DNA of 20,590 bases from JACJXF01 sp964349045 (GCA_964349045.1 CAYGFI010000083.1:1-20590); one strand, 5' to 3'. Shown: positions 6,792-14,765, numbered from the stretch's first letter. The notes: generated from the letters alone by a model not told the origin. Translations and numbers: made by a program.

Positions 6792-6868
6792 TTGTGGGGT
6801 TCGTTTTTAAAAAGTTTCAAAGGGGCTAAATTAGTAATAAGTCCAGAATTAATCCAAATAAGATTATA

Positions 6869-7801
6869 TTACTTTGAAAATTGTTCCACATCACCTTCTT
6901 TAAGGCCGAATTTTTCGTTTATCTCATCGTTCCCGTAGGGTTCAATATGAACGACAATATCATAAACATTGGGGAGGCTTTCCTTAATAATATTTTCAAC
7001 CTTTCTTGCTATATTATGTGCTTCAGTAACAGTAATGTTTGGATCCACCTCCACATCCATGGAAATCATATTAAGATTACCAATTTTTCTTACTCTTACA
7101 CGATGAGGATTTTTGGCGCCCTCAACCAGTTTCACTGCCCGGAAAAGTTCGCAATACAGAATCGGGTCTTTCATTCCATCCATCAATTCCGTATTAGACT
7201 GAAAAAATATCTGTAATCCTACTTTCATAATCCATATGCTAACTGCCAAAGCGGTTACAGAGTCAAGGACGGGCATTTTAAATATAAAAGTGAATATAAG
7301 CCCCACGAGAACTGAAAGGGATATAAAAACATCATTTTGCATATTTCGTGCATTAGCCAATAACATGGAGCTGGAAACAGATTTACCGGTTCTGTTAAGA
7401 TAATAAGTCAGGCCAAGTTTTCCCAGAATTGATATCAATGTAACATAAATTGCAAGAATTTCAGGAGGCTCGACAATCTGTGGATTAAAGAGGAGGCCTA
7501 TAGTGGAAATTGCCAGTTGCGCTCCGGCGAAAAATATAACGAAAGAAAGGACTTTTGTAGCGATGGTGTCGGCTTTCTCATAACCATATGGATAGTGGAT
7601 ATTCGGGGGTTTTGAAAGAAGTCTGGCAGTAAAAAGGGTGATTATGGAAGTAGCAATATCACTCGAAGAATCAACACCATCTGCTACAACAGCAAGGCTG
7701 CCTGCAACTAATCCGAGGGAGATTTTCAACAGGGCGAGGAAACCATTTCCAATTATACTGATCCATGAGGCCAGGATCAGGGTTTTTTGTCGTTCGTCCA
7801 T
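6869..7801 (-). CDS. cation diffusion facilitator, YiiP/FieF-like
   Basis: CDF proteins are dimeric proton-coupled exporters of divalent metals in the inner membrane. The 310-residue protein has six predicted membrane helices and a cytosolic C-terminal domain (about 212-295, with HRVRVRKIGN and MDVEVDPN). The TM2 half of the transport site is Asp44-x3-Asp48 (GVDSSSD). The TM5 half is Asn153-x3-Asp157, where YiiP has His153-x3-Asp157 at the same numbering. Loss of that His argues against strict zinc selectivity and points to manganese or iron, but this is inference. A promoter-like pair lies about 115-145 bases upstream. It is followed by the RIC-like and LuxR-type genes, a context that fits iron or manganese handling. 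Confidence 0.92.
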   Translation of the reverse strand: MDERQKTLILASWISIIGNGFLALLKISLGLVAGSLAVVADGVDSSSDIATSIITLFTARLLSKPPNIHYPYGYEKADTIATKVLSFVIFFAGAQLAISTIGLLFNPQIVEPPEILAIYVTLISILGKLGLTYYLNRTGKSVSSSMLLANARNMQNDVFISLSVLVGLIFTFIFKMPVLDSVTALAVSIWIMKVGLQIFFQSNTELMDGMKDPILYCELFRAVKLVEGAKNPHRVRVRKIGNLNMISMDVEVDPNITVTEAHNIARKVENIIKESLPNVYDIVVHIEPYGNDEINEKFGLKEGDVEQFSK

Positions 7802-7915
7802 AAGAATAATTGATGGGTAAAAATAGTTAAATTTGTCAATTACATAATAATGTTAAGTTAAACAAAAGTTAATCAATCATATATACTCCAACTAATCGTC
7901 CGAGACTTATTAAAT

Positions 7916-7944
7916 CAAAACTACATCCATTCCATTTTTTTCAA
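7916..7944 (-). promoter_or_regulatory. candidate promoter of the CDF-hemerythrin-luxR run
   Basis: On the minus strand, TTG (7944-7942) is followed after 18 bases by TAGTTTTG (7923-7916), a full match to TAnnTTTG. This is the best -33/-7 pair found in the window. It would give a leader of about 105 bases before the CDF start at 7801 and lies just after the probable gpmA terminator. Confidence 0.5.
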
Positions 7945-8000
7945 TAGAACCTATATCATCATTGAAGAATCACCAATTTGAGTAAACTCAACTGAAGCAA

Positions 8001-8027
8001 AATGCCCCCCGGATCAGGAGAGGCATT
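8001..8027 (-). terminator. probable terminator of gpmA
   Basis: Read on the minus strand, AATGCCTCTC can pair with the GGGGGGCATT arm: 10 bp including two G-U wobbles, with a 7-base loop, starting 27 bases after the gpmA stop. It is followed by TTGCTT, a weak T run. Its place between gpmA and the next promoter candidate supports the call. Confidence 0.42.
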
Positions 8028-8054
8028 GAGACATTAAACGGAGAAAAATATTAA

Positions 8055-8801
8055 CTATTTCGCTTTGCCCTGGTTAGCAACAGCTTCCATGGCTTTTTTC
8101 ACGGCCTCTTCATCACCCAGGTAATAATGTTTTATGGGTTTCAGGTCTGCATTGAGTTCATAAACCAGAGGAAGTCCGGTAGGGATGTTCAGTTTAAGAA
8201 TTTCCTCTTCGCTCATGTTATCGAGGTATTTTACTAAAGCGCGCAGACTATTGCCATGGGCAGCAATTATAACTTTTTTCCCGGTTTTGATCATTGGGGC
8301 AATAGTTTGGTGCCAAAGAGGAAGGAAACGGTTAACCGTATCTTTCAAACATTCGGTGAGAGGAAGGTCTTTTGGTGAAACATTTGCATAACGTGGATCA
8401 TTACCCGGATAACGAGGATCGTTTTTTTCGAGGGCAGGAGGCGGAACATCGTAGCTTCTTCTCCAGATCAGAACCTTCTCTTCCCCGTGCAGGGCAGCGG
8501 TTTCAGATTTATTAAGGCCCTGTAGTCCTCCGTAATGCCGTTCGTTTAATCTCCATGATTTTTCAATGGGGATCCAAAGCAGGTCCATTTCATCGAGCGT
8601 GATATTAAGGGTTCGAAGAGCTCGTTTTAATACCGACACATATGCAATATCAAATGTAAAACCCTTTTCTTTTAAAATTTTTCCGGCGCTTATTGCTTCC
8701 CGGATCCCTTTATCTGTCAGGTCAACATCCGTCCAGCCCGTAAACCTGTTGTCCAGGTTCCACTGACTTTCTCCATGTCTGAGAAGAACTACTTTATACA
8801 T
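8055..8801 (-). CDS. gpmA: 2,3-bisphosphoglycerate-dependent phosphoglycerate mutase
   Basis: This glycolytic and gluconeogenic enzyme interconverts 3- and 2-phosphoglycerate through a phosphohistidine. The 248-residue length matches the family. It has the LLRHGESQWN motif (His9 is the phosphorylated residue), NRFTGWTDVDL (18-28), Arg60, Glu87 in LNERHYGGLQG, RRSYDVPPP (114-122) and AAHGNSLRAL (180-189, second catalytic His182). All catalytic residues are present. A 160-bp gap separates it from the upstream CDF gene, and a TAnnTTTG box lies in that gap, so it is probably its own transcription unit. It is distinct from cofactor-independent GpmI, which shares no similarity. Confidence 0.97.
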   Translation of the reverse strand: MYKVVLLRHGESQWNLDNRFTGWTDVDLTDKGIREAISAGKILKEKGFTFDIAYVSVLKRALRTLNITLDEMDLLWIPIEKSWRLNERHYGGLQGLNKSETAALHGEEKVLIWRRSYDVPPPALEKNDPRYPGNDPRYANVSPKDLPLTECLKDTVNRFLPLWHQTIAPMIKTGKKVIIAAHGNSLRALVKYLDNMSEEEILKLNIPTGLPLVYELNADLKPIKHYYLGDEEAVKKAMEAVANQGKAK

Positions 8802-8845
8802 AATGAATTGTGGTTTTGATTAATAAATTTTGCATTTAAGGAAAA

Positions 8846-8853
8846 CAAAGATA
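8846..8853 (-). promoter_or_regulatory. candidate -7 box for gpmA
   Basis: On the minus strand TATCTTTG matches TAnnTTTG, 44 bases before the gpmA ATG. The -33 zone is a run of T and C without a TTG at the expected spacing, so only the -7 part is supported. Confidence 0.38.
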
Positions 8854-8961
8854 AGACAAAAGATAAAATGAAAAAGAAAAAAGTGAATGGGTTAATGGGT
8901 TATCAGGTGAATGAGCTTCAGAATTAAGAGGTCATAAATTTTTAATAATACATACCAAATC

Positions 8962-9882
8962 TTACTCCTCATTAAATATCATAGATTTATGATCGTCTGT
9001 TTTGTATTCAAATTGTAAAGTAATATGGTCAATTTTAAAGGAATCCCGGAGAATATTTTCAATTTGCTCTCTCACTTTTTCGGCCTGGCTGAGAAGCAGG
9101 TCATCGTTGGTATCTACGTGTGCTTCAAAGTGGATAAGTTGATCAGTGAGGTTCCAGGCGTGAATGTGGTGGATATTTTTGACTTCTCTAATTTTTTCAA
9201 TTTCTTTTTTAATTTCATGAAGGTTGAGACCTTCAGGTGTATGTTGCATCAGGATCCCAACGGTTTCTTTCAGGATTTGAAATGTTTCTTTCATAATATA
9301 CAATCCTATGAGAAAGGTAATTATCGGGTCGACCCAGTAAATTTCAAAATAAAGCATCAGAAGTCCTCCAACGATAACGACTACTGAAGAAAGGCTATCT
9401 CCAATAAGGTGAATATATGCAGCTTTAACATTTAGGCTTTTGGCAGAGTCTTTTCTCAAAATTATAACTGCGTAAATATTTGCCAGAAGTCCAACAACAG
9501 CCACGATAAGCATTATCACTGAGTTTACGGGTTCAGGATTCTGAAGCCGGAGCCAGGCTTCCCGGAAAAGGTAAATACTAAGGACAATCAGGGTAATAGC
9601 ATTAAGAAGGGCGGCAAGAATTTCGATGCGCTTAAGGCCGAAAGTCGTTTTTGGGGTTGAATTTCTGTTACTAAGTCTGGAAGCGATCCAGGCGATGAAT
9701 GTTGCAACCGCATCGCCCAGATTATGCAGAGCATCAGAGAGTAGGGAGAGGGAATTAGACAAAAGGCCACCAGCGAGCTCTGCTAAGGTGATCAACAGGT
9801 TCAGAAGAGTAACCCATAGCAGGTTCTTTGAATTTATTTTTTTATCTGCAGGGAAGTGACTATGCGTATGATTTTGATGCAT
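8962..9882 (-). CDS. zinc-type CDF exporter (CzcD/ZitB-like)
   Basis: This is a second CDF exporter, of a different subfamily from the one at 6869-7801. The 306-residue protein begins with a His-rich tail (His2, 5, 7 and 9). It then has six membrane helices with the zinc-type site His53-x3-Asp57 in TM2 (SDALHNLGD) and His158-x3-Asp162 in TM5 (AYIHLIGD), and a C-terminal cytosolic domain with HHIHAWNL. Full His-Asp pairs in both helices fit zinc (or cadmium/cobalt) export in the CzcD/ZitB/ZnT group. The TM4-5 linker is not His-rich, unlike many ZnTs. It starts 3 bases after the stop of the ZIP transporter gene, so the two transporters are very probably co-translated from one message. Confidence 0.93.
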   Translation of the reverse strand: MHQNHTHSHFPADKKINSKNLLWVTLLNLLITLAELAGGLLSNSLSLLSDALHNLGDAVATFIAWIASRLSNRNSTPKTTFGLKRIEILAALLNAITLIVLSIYLFREAWLRLQNPEPVNSVIMLIVAVVGLLANIYAVIILRKDSAKSLNVKAAYIHLIGDSLSSVVVIVGGLLMLYFEIYWVDPIITFLIGLYIMKETFQILKETVGILMQHTPEGLNLHEIKKEIEKIREVKNIHHIHAWNLTDQLIHFEAHVDTNDDLLLSQAEKVREQIENILRDSFKIDHITLQFEYKTDDHKSMIFNEE

Positions 9883-9885
9883 CTT

Positions 9886-10701
9886 TTATAAAAATAATAG
9901 CAGACTTATGGCCATCGTGCCCATTCCTGCCACGAGTCCGTATATAGACAAGTGGTGTTCACCATATTCCCGGGCTGTGGGCAGGAGTTCATCGAGTGAG
10001 ATAAAGACCATTATACCGGAGACTCCGGCAAAGAGAATTCCAGAAAGAGTCTCAGTGAAATAATTTCGTAACAAAAAGAAACCCACCAAAGCGCCAATAG
10101 GTTCTGCCAGTCCGGACATAAACGATAACAAAAAAGCTTTCCTTTTGTTTCCGGTTGCATAGGAAATTGGTATTGATACAGCGATTCCTTCAGGAATATT
10201 ATGAATAGCGATAGCAACCGCGATAGGTATTCCAAGTTTTGGATCTGCAAGTCCTGCAAAAAAAGTAGCCAGGCCTTCAGGAAAGTTATGAATGGCAATA
10301 GCCAGGGCAGTAAAGAGACCCATCCGGTAAAGCTTTTTGTCGTTGGCTGCTTTTCCCAGGTTTATTTCTTCAACATGGTGAATTTCGTGAGGATTATCAC
10401 CTGAAGGAATCATTTTATCGATAATGGCAATTACTAATATTCCCCCGAAAAAAGCGAGGACGGTATACCAGCTCCCTGTTCTGACTCCATAAATATCTGA
10501 AAGAGAGATTTTAGCTTTCTGAAATATCTCGACTAACGAAATATATATCATAACTCCTGCAGAGAATCCCAGGGCGATGGAAAGAAAGCGTGTATTTGTT
10601 GTTTTGGTAAAGAAAGCTAAAGCGCTTCCTATACCTGTTGCAAGTCCCGCGAAAAGCGTAAGAGAAAATGCAAATATGATATTATGAGTACTGAGATCCA
10701 T
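9886..10701 (-). CDS. zupT: ZIP-family metal transporter, ZupT-like
   Basis: ZIP proteins move zinc and often iron, manganese or cobalt into the cytosol. The 271-residue protein (E. coli ZupT has 257) has eight likely membrane helices and the two hallmark metal-site motifs HNFPEGLATF (138-147) and HNIPEGIAVS (167-176) in TM4 and TM5. A short variable loop with His105, His108 and His109 lies before TM4. TM2 has the conserved GFSAGVMIYISLVEI (45-59). It follows lgt by 4 bases and precedes a zinc-type CDF exporter by 3 bases. Import and export genes in one operon is odd, because they would normally be regulated oppositely. Direction of transport is taken from the family; some ZIPs have been proposed to work otherwise. 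Confidence 0.92.
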   Translation of the reverse strand: MDLSTHNIIFAFSLTLFAGLATGIGSALAFFTKTTNTRFLSIALGFSAGVMIYISLVEIFQKAKISLSDIYGVRTGSWYTVLAFFGGILVIAIIDKMIPSGDNPHEIHHVEEINLGKAANDKKLYRMGLFTALAIAIHNFPEGLATFFAGLADPKLGIPIAVAIAIHNIPEGIAVSIPISYATGNKRKAFLLSFMSGLAEPIGALVGFFLLRNYFTETLSGILFAGVSGIMVFISLDELLPTAREYGEHHLSIYGLVAGMGTMAISLLLFL

Positions 10702-10705
10702 TTAT

Positions 10706-11563
10706 CTACTTATGAATTTTACCATATATACGCAACCAGAAAAGTAATCCGATTCCGAGGAGAATAAATGGCAGACTAAGAAGCTGTCCCATATTCATAT
10801 GTAATTGTGAGATCATATTTACTTCAAAGTCTGATTGTTCGTATTTCATGTATTCAATCAGAAAACGGGCTGTAAACAGGGCAATAAGAAACCAGCCGAA
10901 TATCACACCGTCCTTAAGTTTCTCACCGTATTTGCGGATAACCCAGAAAAGGATGAAAAACAGGAGGAGATAACTCAGAGCTTCATAGAGTTGAGTAGGG
11001 TGGCAGGGCAGGTGTTTTCCAAGGATTTCACCGGTATTAGGATCAGTAAATGTAATTCGGGAGTTGTCACGGATAAAGCGAAATCCCCATGGCAGATCGG
11101 TTGGACGGCCATAAATTTCAGAATTCATGAGGTTACCCATACGGATAAAAAAGCCGCCAAGAGCAGTTACCACACTGATCCGGTCAATAAGCCAAAGAAA
11201 CGACATTTTGTTTTTCCTTACATACAGGTAGAGGGCAATAAGGATACCGATGGAGGCTCCGTGACTGGCTAGTCCGCCTCTCCAGATCTGGAGTATTTCC
11301 AATGGATTTCTAAGATAGTATGCAGCATCGTAGAAAAAACAATGACCCAGTCGGGCGCCTATTACCACACCCAGGGCAATATAAAGGGTTAGCTGGTCGA
11401 GTTTTTCAGTTGACAGGCCTTCCTTTTTAAAAAAACGATTGAAAATGATATAACCAAACAGGAAAGCGCAGGCAAACAGAACCCCGTACCACCGGATACC
11501 AAAAGAATCGGATATCTTAAACAACCATGGATTAACATCCCAAACTATACTAATTATGTTCAT
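10706..11563 (-). CDS. lgt: prolipoprotein diacylglyceryl transferase
   Basis: Lgt transfers diacylglycerol from phosphatidylglycerol to the lipobox cysteine of prolipoproteins, the first step of lipoprotein maturation, in the inner membrane. The 285-residue protein has the expected seven-helix character, the N-terminal SFGIRWYGVLFACAF (20-34), GARLGHCFFY (69-78), GGLASHGA with His101, and the Lgt signature IRMGNLMNSEIYGR (140-153) with the conserved Arg141, then CHPTQLYEAL. All conserved residues I would expect are present. The ATG at 11563 is followed directly by the family N-terminus. It leads the lgt-ZIP-CDF run and diverges from a large lipoprotein gene, which is a likely substrate of the enzyme. 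Confidence 0.96.
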   Translation of the reverse strand: MNIISIVWDVNPWLFKISDSFGIRWYGVLFACAFLFGYIIFNRFFKKEGLSTEKLDQLTLYIALGVVIGARLGHCFFYDAAYYLRNPLEILQIWRGGLASHGASIGILIALYLYVRKNKMSFLWLIDRISVVTALGGFFIRMGNLMNSEIYGRPTDLPWGFRFIRDNSRITFTDPNTGEILGKHLPCHPTQLYEALSYLLLFFILFWVIRKYGEKLKDGVIFGWFLIALFTARFLIEYMKYEQSDFEVNMISQLHMNMGQLLSLPFILLGIGLLFWLRIYGKIHK

Positions 11564-11698
11564 CTTTGCAATTTTTAAAAGAGTTTAAACTTACAAAATA
11601 TAATTTGGATAGAAGATTTCGCGTTTTAAATTTTCATTAAAAAACAAAACAATGAAAAGTCAGCTACAGATTTACGTTTTTGAAATTTTTAGAATTAT

Positions 11699-11716
11699 GG
11701 ATTAATCTGTTAATCC
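11699..11716. promoter_or_regulatory. GGATTAA-4-TTAATCC inverted repeat
   Basis: A perfect 7-bp inverted repeat with the 4-base spacer TCTG lies in the 223-bp gap between divergent lgt and the lipoprotein gene, about 70 bp before the latter's ATG. It is a candidate operator or a small hairpin. No protein partner can be named. Confidence 0.3.
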
Positions 11717-11765
11717 GTGTCGTTCTTTTTTGTTAGCGACAGGTTAAAAGAGTAGTAATTCTTTG

Positions 11766-11773
11766 TAAATTTG
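11766..11773 (+). promoter_or_regulatory. candidate -7 box for the Big_5 lipoprotein gene
   Basis: TAAATTTG matches TAnnTTTG. A TTA (11744-11746) lies 19 bases upstream as a poor -33 element. The box is only 13 bases before the ATG at 11787, so the leader would be very short. Confidence 0.3.
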
Positions 11774-11786
11774 GTTGCTCAAAAAA

Positions 11787-13673
11787 ATGGGAGAATTGAA
11801 AAACATCAGATTTTTTTTATCCATATTCTATTTGCTGGTTCTTTTCGGGGGATGCGCGAAAATGGGCTCCATGTCGGGAGGTATTAAGGATGAACTCCCG
11901 CCGAAGCTTTTAAGTTCTAAACCCTTAAATTATTCCGTTAATTTTAATTCTCAGAAGATCGAAATGGTTTTTGATGAGTACATTGTTCTTAAAAATGTTA
12001 ATCAGGAACTAATTATTTCACCACCTCTTCCAAAAAAGCCCGATGTCAGAGTCAAAAACAAATCAATAGTTATTGACCTGAAAAATGAATTAAGGGTAAA
12101 TACTACCTATACCTTAAATTTTGGCAAAGCCATTGCAGATAATAATGAAGGGAATCCTCTTACTAATTTTGAATTTGTATTTTCAACCGGAGACTTTCTG
12201 GATTCATTGTCGGTGAAAGGAACTCTTTTAAATGCATTTAATCTGCAGGCATCGAAAGAACCATTTATTATTGGTTTGTATGATCAAACTGAAGATTCGG
12301 TTCCAATGAAGACTATCCCGGTATATATTGGAAAAACCAATGAAAAAGGGCTTTTCCAGATAAATAATATTAAGTCTGATACATTTAAATTATTTGCACT
12401 TAAAGATTTGAATTATAATCTGATATTTGATTTACCAAATGAGGAGATAGCATTTATAGACACCTTGTTAATTATTACCCCCGAATTTTTAAGCTCTCTG
12501 CCCGTAATTATATCTGAATCAGATACTATTAATCCAGACACGGTTCAGGTAATACGGACAAAAGAAGTTCAGAAAAGTAAAAGAAAGTCGGGCATTAAAA
12601 ATAAAAAAACCGAATCACAAATTATCAGCTCCGAGGAACCAATTGTTATAGACAGCCTCGACCGGAAACCTGTTTTGCCCGCATTATTTGTAGATATGTT
12701 TTCTTTTTTACAGGAGGGAACAAAGCAATATATGACGAATAAGGAACGACTAAAAAAAGAGAGTTTTCAGGTTAGTTTTAGTCTCCCGCTTGAAGAAGAT
12801 CCCGCCATAAATGTTCTTGATTATGAAGAGACTGAAAATTGGTATTTACCGGAGATTAATTCCAAAAGAGATACTTTTACCTATTGGATAACCGATACCA
12901 CACTAATTAACAGTGATACTTTAAAACTTGAAATCGCATATCCAATGGTCGATTCAACAGGAGCGATCTACATATTTCCTGACACAATAAAATTTATTAG
13001 CCGTAAATCCACAGAAAAACCCGGAAGAGGAAAAGCCGAAGAGAAAAAACCGGTTGAAAAGCTTATATTGACCAGTGTGCGGAATAATGGTTTACTTGAT
13101 TTTAATTCTAATCTCCCGATTAATTTTAATTACCCGCTTAAGAAAATTGATACTACTTTTCTTCATTTATATGCAAAGCTTGATACAACAGAAATATTAC
13201 AGAATTTTGAAATTGTCAACGACAGTATCAGTTCACGCAAAGTATATTTAAGAAGTGATTGGAAGGAAAAGGTCAAATACAGGGTCCAGGTTCTGCCGGG
13301 TGCATTTATTGACCTTTATGATCACACCAATGATACTTTACAGTTCAGGTTTGGTATACAGGAGAAATCTTTTTATGGAACCCTGACTGTTACCCAGACT
13401 GAAATAACCACTCCGGTCGTAATAGAATTAATGAATGAGAAGGAGCAGGTTTTAAGAACAAAAATTGCTGATGGCGATGGAGCTCTAATATTTGATTTTC
13501 TTCCCCCGGCAAAATATAAGCTTAAATTTGTTTACGATACGAATGGTAATAAAAAATGGGATACCGGCAACTATTTAAAGGGGATTCAACCTGAAATGGT
13601 AATGTATTATGAGGGAGAAATAAATATTCGCTCAAACTGGGAGCTTGAGGTGAAGCAGTCTTTACAACAATAA
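11787..13673 (+). CDS. large lipoprotein with N-terminal Big_5 (SbsA Ig-like) domain
   Basis: This 628-residue secreted lipoprotein has a basic start and hydrophobic helix ending in LFGGC, giving lipidation at Cys23. Residues about 36-135 form a Big_5/SbsA-type Ig-like domain (PPKLLSSKP, IEMVFDEYI, NTTYTLNFGKAIADNNEGN, FEFVFSTGDF). A following domain ends in DLNYNLIFD (207-215), and the C-terminus has DTNGNKKWD (584-592). Both fit D-x-N-x-N-x-x-x-D, reminiscent of calcium loops. The middle (about 245-290) is Lys/Ser/Glu-rich and probably a linker. Big_5 lipoproteins of about this size are common in Bacteroidota, but their role is unknown. I chose the ATG at 11787 over an in-frame TTG at 11775, which lacks support. 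It is monocistronic and divergent from lgt. Confidence 0.85.
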   Translation: MGELKNIRFFLSIFYLLVLFGGCAKMGSMSGGIKDELPPKLLSSKPLNYSVNFNSQKIEMVFDEYIVLKNVNQELIISPPLPKKPDVRVKNKSIVIDLKNELRVNTTYTLNFGKAIADNNEGNPLTNFEFVFSTGDFLDSLSVKGTLLNAFNLQASKEPFIIGLYDQTEDSVPMKTIPVYIGKTNEKGLFQINNIKSDTFKLFALKDLNYNLIFDLPNEEIAFIDTLLIITPEFLSSLPVIISESDTINPDTVQVIRTKEVQKSKRKSGIKNKKTESQIISSEEPIVIDSLDRKPVLPALFVDMFSFLQEGTKQYMTNKERLKKESFQVSFSLPLEEDPAINVLDYEETENWYLPEINSKRDTFTYWITDTTLINSDTLKLEIAYPMVDSTGAIYIFPDTIKFISRKSTEKPGRGKAEEKKPVEKLILTSVRNNGLLDFNSNLPINFNYPLKKIDTTFLHLYAKLDTTEILQNFEIVNDSISSRKVYLRSDWKEKVKYRVQVLPGAFIDLYDHTNDTLQFRFGIQEKSFYGTLTVTQTEITTPVVIELMNEKEQVLRTKIADGDGALIFDFLPPAKYKLKFVYDTNGNKKWDTGNYLKGIQPEMVMYYEGEINIRSNWELEVKQSLQQ

Positions 13674-13698
13674 TGACATACGATTTCAAGGGGACAAG

Positions 13699-13731
13699 GT
13701 GAGAATAGTGAGTGAAGTGAGCATAAGTGAG
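13699..13731. repeat. GTGAG repeats at 9-10 base period
   Basis: GTGAG occurs at 13699, 13708, 13717 and 13727, a near-perfect 9-base period (GTGAGnnnA). It lies between the lipoprotein stop and the convergent ROK kinase stop. There is no open frame. It may be a short tandem array or protein-binding sites. Confidence 0.45.
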
Positions 13732-13793
13732 TAAATATTAAAATTGTCGCGGGAGTTTTGAAAAAGGTATCAAATAACAATGATCTGAGCTTA

Positions 13794-14765
13794 TTATATT
13801 AGTTTTCTGGTACCATTATTTAATTCATTCCAGATAAGAGCGCCGGCACCGAGAACAGCTATGTTTTTATCCTGAAGAGAAGAAGGTAAGAGTTTGATTT
13901 TGTTCCTGTAAATTGGAAGCAGATAATGTTCCATATATTTTTTTGTGGGTGCAAAAATGAGATCCCCCGCGCAAGAAAGACCCCCGAAAAGAAAGATAGC
14001 TTCCGGGCTTGTATGTGCCACCGCATCTGCAAGTTTGAGGCCCAGCATTTTTCCTGTATAGTCGAATGCTTTAATTGCGAGAGGATCTCCTTGCATGGCG
14101 GCCTCGCTGATCATTTTGGCATCGAGATCATTAAAGCTAACATTTCGAAGCTTGCTGGGTTCAATTTCAGAGGCAATCATTTTATACATGGTTCTTTTTA
14201 TTCCGCTTGCTGAAACATAGGTTTCAAGACATCCCTGTTTACCGCAGGCGCACTGTCTTCCTTCAGGGACGGCAACAGTATGCCCCAGTTCTCCTGCAAA
14301 ACCATCGTGTCCGTAAACCACTTTCCCATCCACAACAAAACCGCTCCCGAGTCCGGTTCCTAGGGTTATCATAATAAAATGTTTCATACCCTTTCCCCCT
14401 CCATAAATAAGTTCTCCCAAGGCAGCGGCATTGGCATCATTGGTTACTTTGACAGGTACAGAAAAGTATTTATTGAGAAGGTCAGCAAGATCAATAACAC
14501 CTTTCCAAAGCAGGTTAGGGGCAAATTCTATTCTTCCTGTGTAATAATTTCCATTTGGAGCGCCAACACCAACACCTAATAATTCGAAATTCTCCTTTTC
14601 AATTACGCGTCTTGTTTTTGCAGAAAGTTCCTTAAGAAAATCTTCTATTTCCGGATATTTATCTGAAGAAATAGAACCCTCATGTGTTAATGTCCCATTT
14701 TCACAAACAAAGCCATATTTTGTGTAGGTTCCACCAATATCAATTCCAATTACTCGTTTTTTCAT
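13794..14765 (-). CDS. ROK-family sugar kinase (glucokinase-like)
   Basis: This kinase probably phosphorylates glucose or a related hexose with ATP in the cytosol. From the ATG at 14765 it has 323 residues, the usual ROK length. It has the phosphate-binding IGIDIGGTYTK (6-16), catalytic Asp110 in TNDANAAALGE, TLGTGLGSG (134-142), the sugar-site GELGH (158-162) and the zinc motif CACGKQGCLE (172-181). Together with His162 this gives ligands Cys172, Cys174 and Cys179. It has no N-terminal HTH, so it is a kinase and not a NagC/Mlc repressor. The frame stays open to a GTG at 14822, but those codons fall partly in a palindromic repeat. It follows a hexose-type MFS transporter. Substrate (glucose, mannose, fructose or an amino sugar) cannot be settled. 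Confidence 0.92.
   Translation of the reverse strand: MKKRVIGIDIGGTYTKYGFVCENGTLTHEGSISSDKYPEIEDFLKELSAKTRRVIEKENFELLGVGVGAPNGNYYTGRIEFAPNLLWKGVIDLADLLNKYFSVPVKVTNDANAAALGELIYGGGKGMKHFIMITLGTGLGSGFVVDGKVVYGHDGFAGELGHTVAVPEGRQCACGKQGCLETYVSASGIKRTMYKMIASEIEPSKLRNVSFNDLDAKMISEAAMQGDPLAIKAFDYTGKMLGLKLADAVAHTSPEAIFLFGGLSCAGDLIFAPTKKYMEHYLLPIYRNKIKLLPSSLQDKNIAVLGAGALIWNELNNGTRKLI

Noticed and set aside
9025..9387. 120-codon open frame antisense to the zinc-type CDF
   Set aside because: Its Phe/Asn-rich composition mirrors the opposite-strand gene; no signature is seen.
10835..11272. 145-codon open frame antisense to lgt
   Set aside because: It lies wholly within lgt, has no recognisable domain and shows the biased composition of a shadow frame.
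11775..11786. TTG start for the Big_5 lipoprotein
   Set aside because: It adds four residues of no clear value; the ATG at 11787 already gives a full signal peptide and has better upstream spacing from the -7 box.
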